From positions 1 to 5,894 of the forward strand of contig NZ_LMOM01000070.1 in assembly GCF_001424185.1 (NCBI RefSeq): a DNA stretch of 5,894 nt. The letters run 5' to 3'. This document shows, in pieces, positions 5,359 through 5,894 of the stretch (the stretch's first letter is position 1; each line of letters begins with the position of its first letter). Under the pieces are notes generated by a model. That model was not told the origin of the DNA. It saw only the letters and a list, made by a program, of their open reading frames with translations, and made no database searches. Source of the DNA: Deinococcus sp. Leaf326. GTDB taxonomy: Bacteria; Deinococcota; Deinococci; Deinococcales; Deinococcaceae. A program made the position numbers and the translations under genes.

Positions 5359-5468
5359 ATTGATAACAGCGTAAGTTGACGTTTGCCTTCGTCCACCCTA
5401 ACCGAGTAGAAAGCAATTCGGACGTCTTGCATGTCCGCAGGAGAGTGCAAATTTACGTCCTTATCAAT
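5359..5468 (+). repeat. MITE-like repeat, copy 2 (110 bp)
   Basis: This copy starts ATTGATAACAGCGTAAGTT and its end, read on the other strand, starts ATTGATAAGGACGTAAATT, so 15 of 19 terminal positions are inverted repeats, more regular than in copy 1. It has the same orientation as copy 1, 1,050 bp beyond it. CGGAC (5419-5423) pairs with GTCCG (5433-5437) around a 9-base loop: the fifth pair is C-G here and T-A in copy 1, a compensated change. It lies upstream of the methyltransferase and downstream of the minus-strand remnant. Confidence 0.78.
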
Positions 5469-5488
5469 AAATGTAATGACACGGACCT

Positions 5489-5894
5489 TTATTTTTTATA
5501 GATCACCGCGAACAGGCTGATCTGTATGCTAGAAGCCATCCCAATATTGGCGGCGGGAGAGATTATTTCTCCGTTGTTCAAGAGGAACCGTAGAAGGAAC
5601 CCCCAAAGCGTGGATAAGGCCCCCCTCTTCTGGTCGGGAGATCGGCGGCGATGAATGGGACGAGAAGCGACCCTGGTAGGCTCATTTGGTGTCCATCCTC
5701 TTCCAGCATCGCTTGATGCCACTTCGCGACATGCTTGCTGAACACAAAGCGACTGGTACCGACCCCTTCCAGTGGTACTTGAAGGGCTGGTATTCCCCTC
5801 AGTAGATGACAACTTCATTTTTTACTGCTCCTGACGCTGAAAAAGGGCTGATGATCGCCTCCAGAAAGGTCACCAGTCGTTCTGGTTTCCAGCG
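5489..5894 (-). pseudogene. frameshifted or composite minus-strand gene remnant, cut by window edge
   Basis: Three open minus-strand pieces abut here. A frame from the right edge (5894) ends at TGA 5801-5799 (RWKPERLVTFLEAIIS to EVVIY). An ATG at 5818 with AGGAG eight bases upstream opens 109 codons to TAA at 5489. A third frame, open 5814-5581 with stop 5580-5578, carries the most protein-like stretch (GIPALQVPLEGVGTSRFVFS, then KHVAKWHQAMLEEDGHQ). A single-base change near 5795-5806, next to a GGGG run, would join the first and third. A change at the GGGGGG run near 5626-5631 would rejoin the second, whose end (ALSTLWGFLLRFLL to AVIYKK) is hydrophobic. I read this as one damaged gene, but a real small 109-residue protein starting at 5818 and overlapping the previous stop by 20 bases cannot be excluded. 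The family is not recognised. Confidence 0.4.

Noticed and set aside
1..5894. A novel defence or mobile multi-gene system.
   Set aside because: The intact genes all belong to ordinary families and no gene cluster with nuclease, polymerase, helicase, toxin or CRISPR features is visible.

Overview
The window reads like an accessory or rearranged stretch of a bacterial chromosome or plasmid of moderately high GC. A Deinococcus-type host is my best inference, not a proven one. It rests on the mix of families (DUF2254 membrane protein, glyoxalase-like protein, zinc-less MDR oxidoreductase with a divergent TetR regulator, Tam-like methyltransferase) and on start sites that lack a Shine-Dalgarno but have a TANNNT -10 box six bases before the ATG, a leaderless arrangement known to be common in Deinococcus. 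No rRNA, tRNA or CRISPR is seen.

Layout. At the left edge (1-95) is the C-terminal tail of a probable transposase, followed by a non-coding or decayed stretch (96-388) holding a minus-strand, coding-like remnant. A DUF2254 four-helix membrane protein follows (389-1675, +). Next come a 190-base gap and a glyoxalase/VOC-fold protein (1866-2279, +) whose ribosome-binding site can pair with an upstream C-rich tract. It converges on a zinc-independent medium-chain oxidoreductase (2374-3492, -), with a hairpin between the two stops. That oxidoreductase is divergent from a TetR-family regulator (3585-4157, +). The shared control region carries a 21-bp near-palindrome and a second, degenerate copy 31 bp away, placed over the two promoters. 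A Tam-like SAM methyltransferase (4331-5110, -) converges on the regulator.

Right part. The methyltransferase is bracketed by two ~110-bp direct repeats (4198-4308 and 5359-5468), about 79% identical by eye. They have imperfect terminal inverted repeats and an internal hairpin with one compensated base pair, which is MITE-like. The last 400 bases hold minus-strand coding remnants in more than one frame that run off the window edge, best read as a frameshifted gene.

How it works together. The only clear functional unit is the TetR/oxidoreductase pair, a typical self-contained ligand-responsive detoxification switch. The VOC protein and the methyltransferase could belong to the same small-molecule or stress theme, but nothing in the sequence links them. 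The transposase end, the repeats, the remnants and the visibly higher GC of the methyltransferase segment suggest that the region was assembled piecemeal. I did not find a recognisable defence or otherwise new multi-gene system. The most original signals are the paired operators, the structured repeat family and the possible RBS-masking hairpin.
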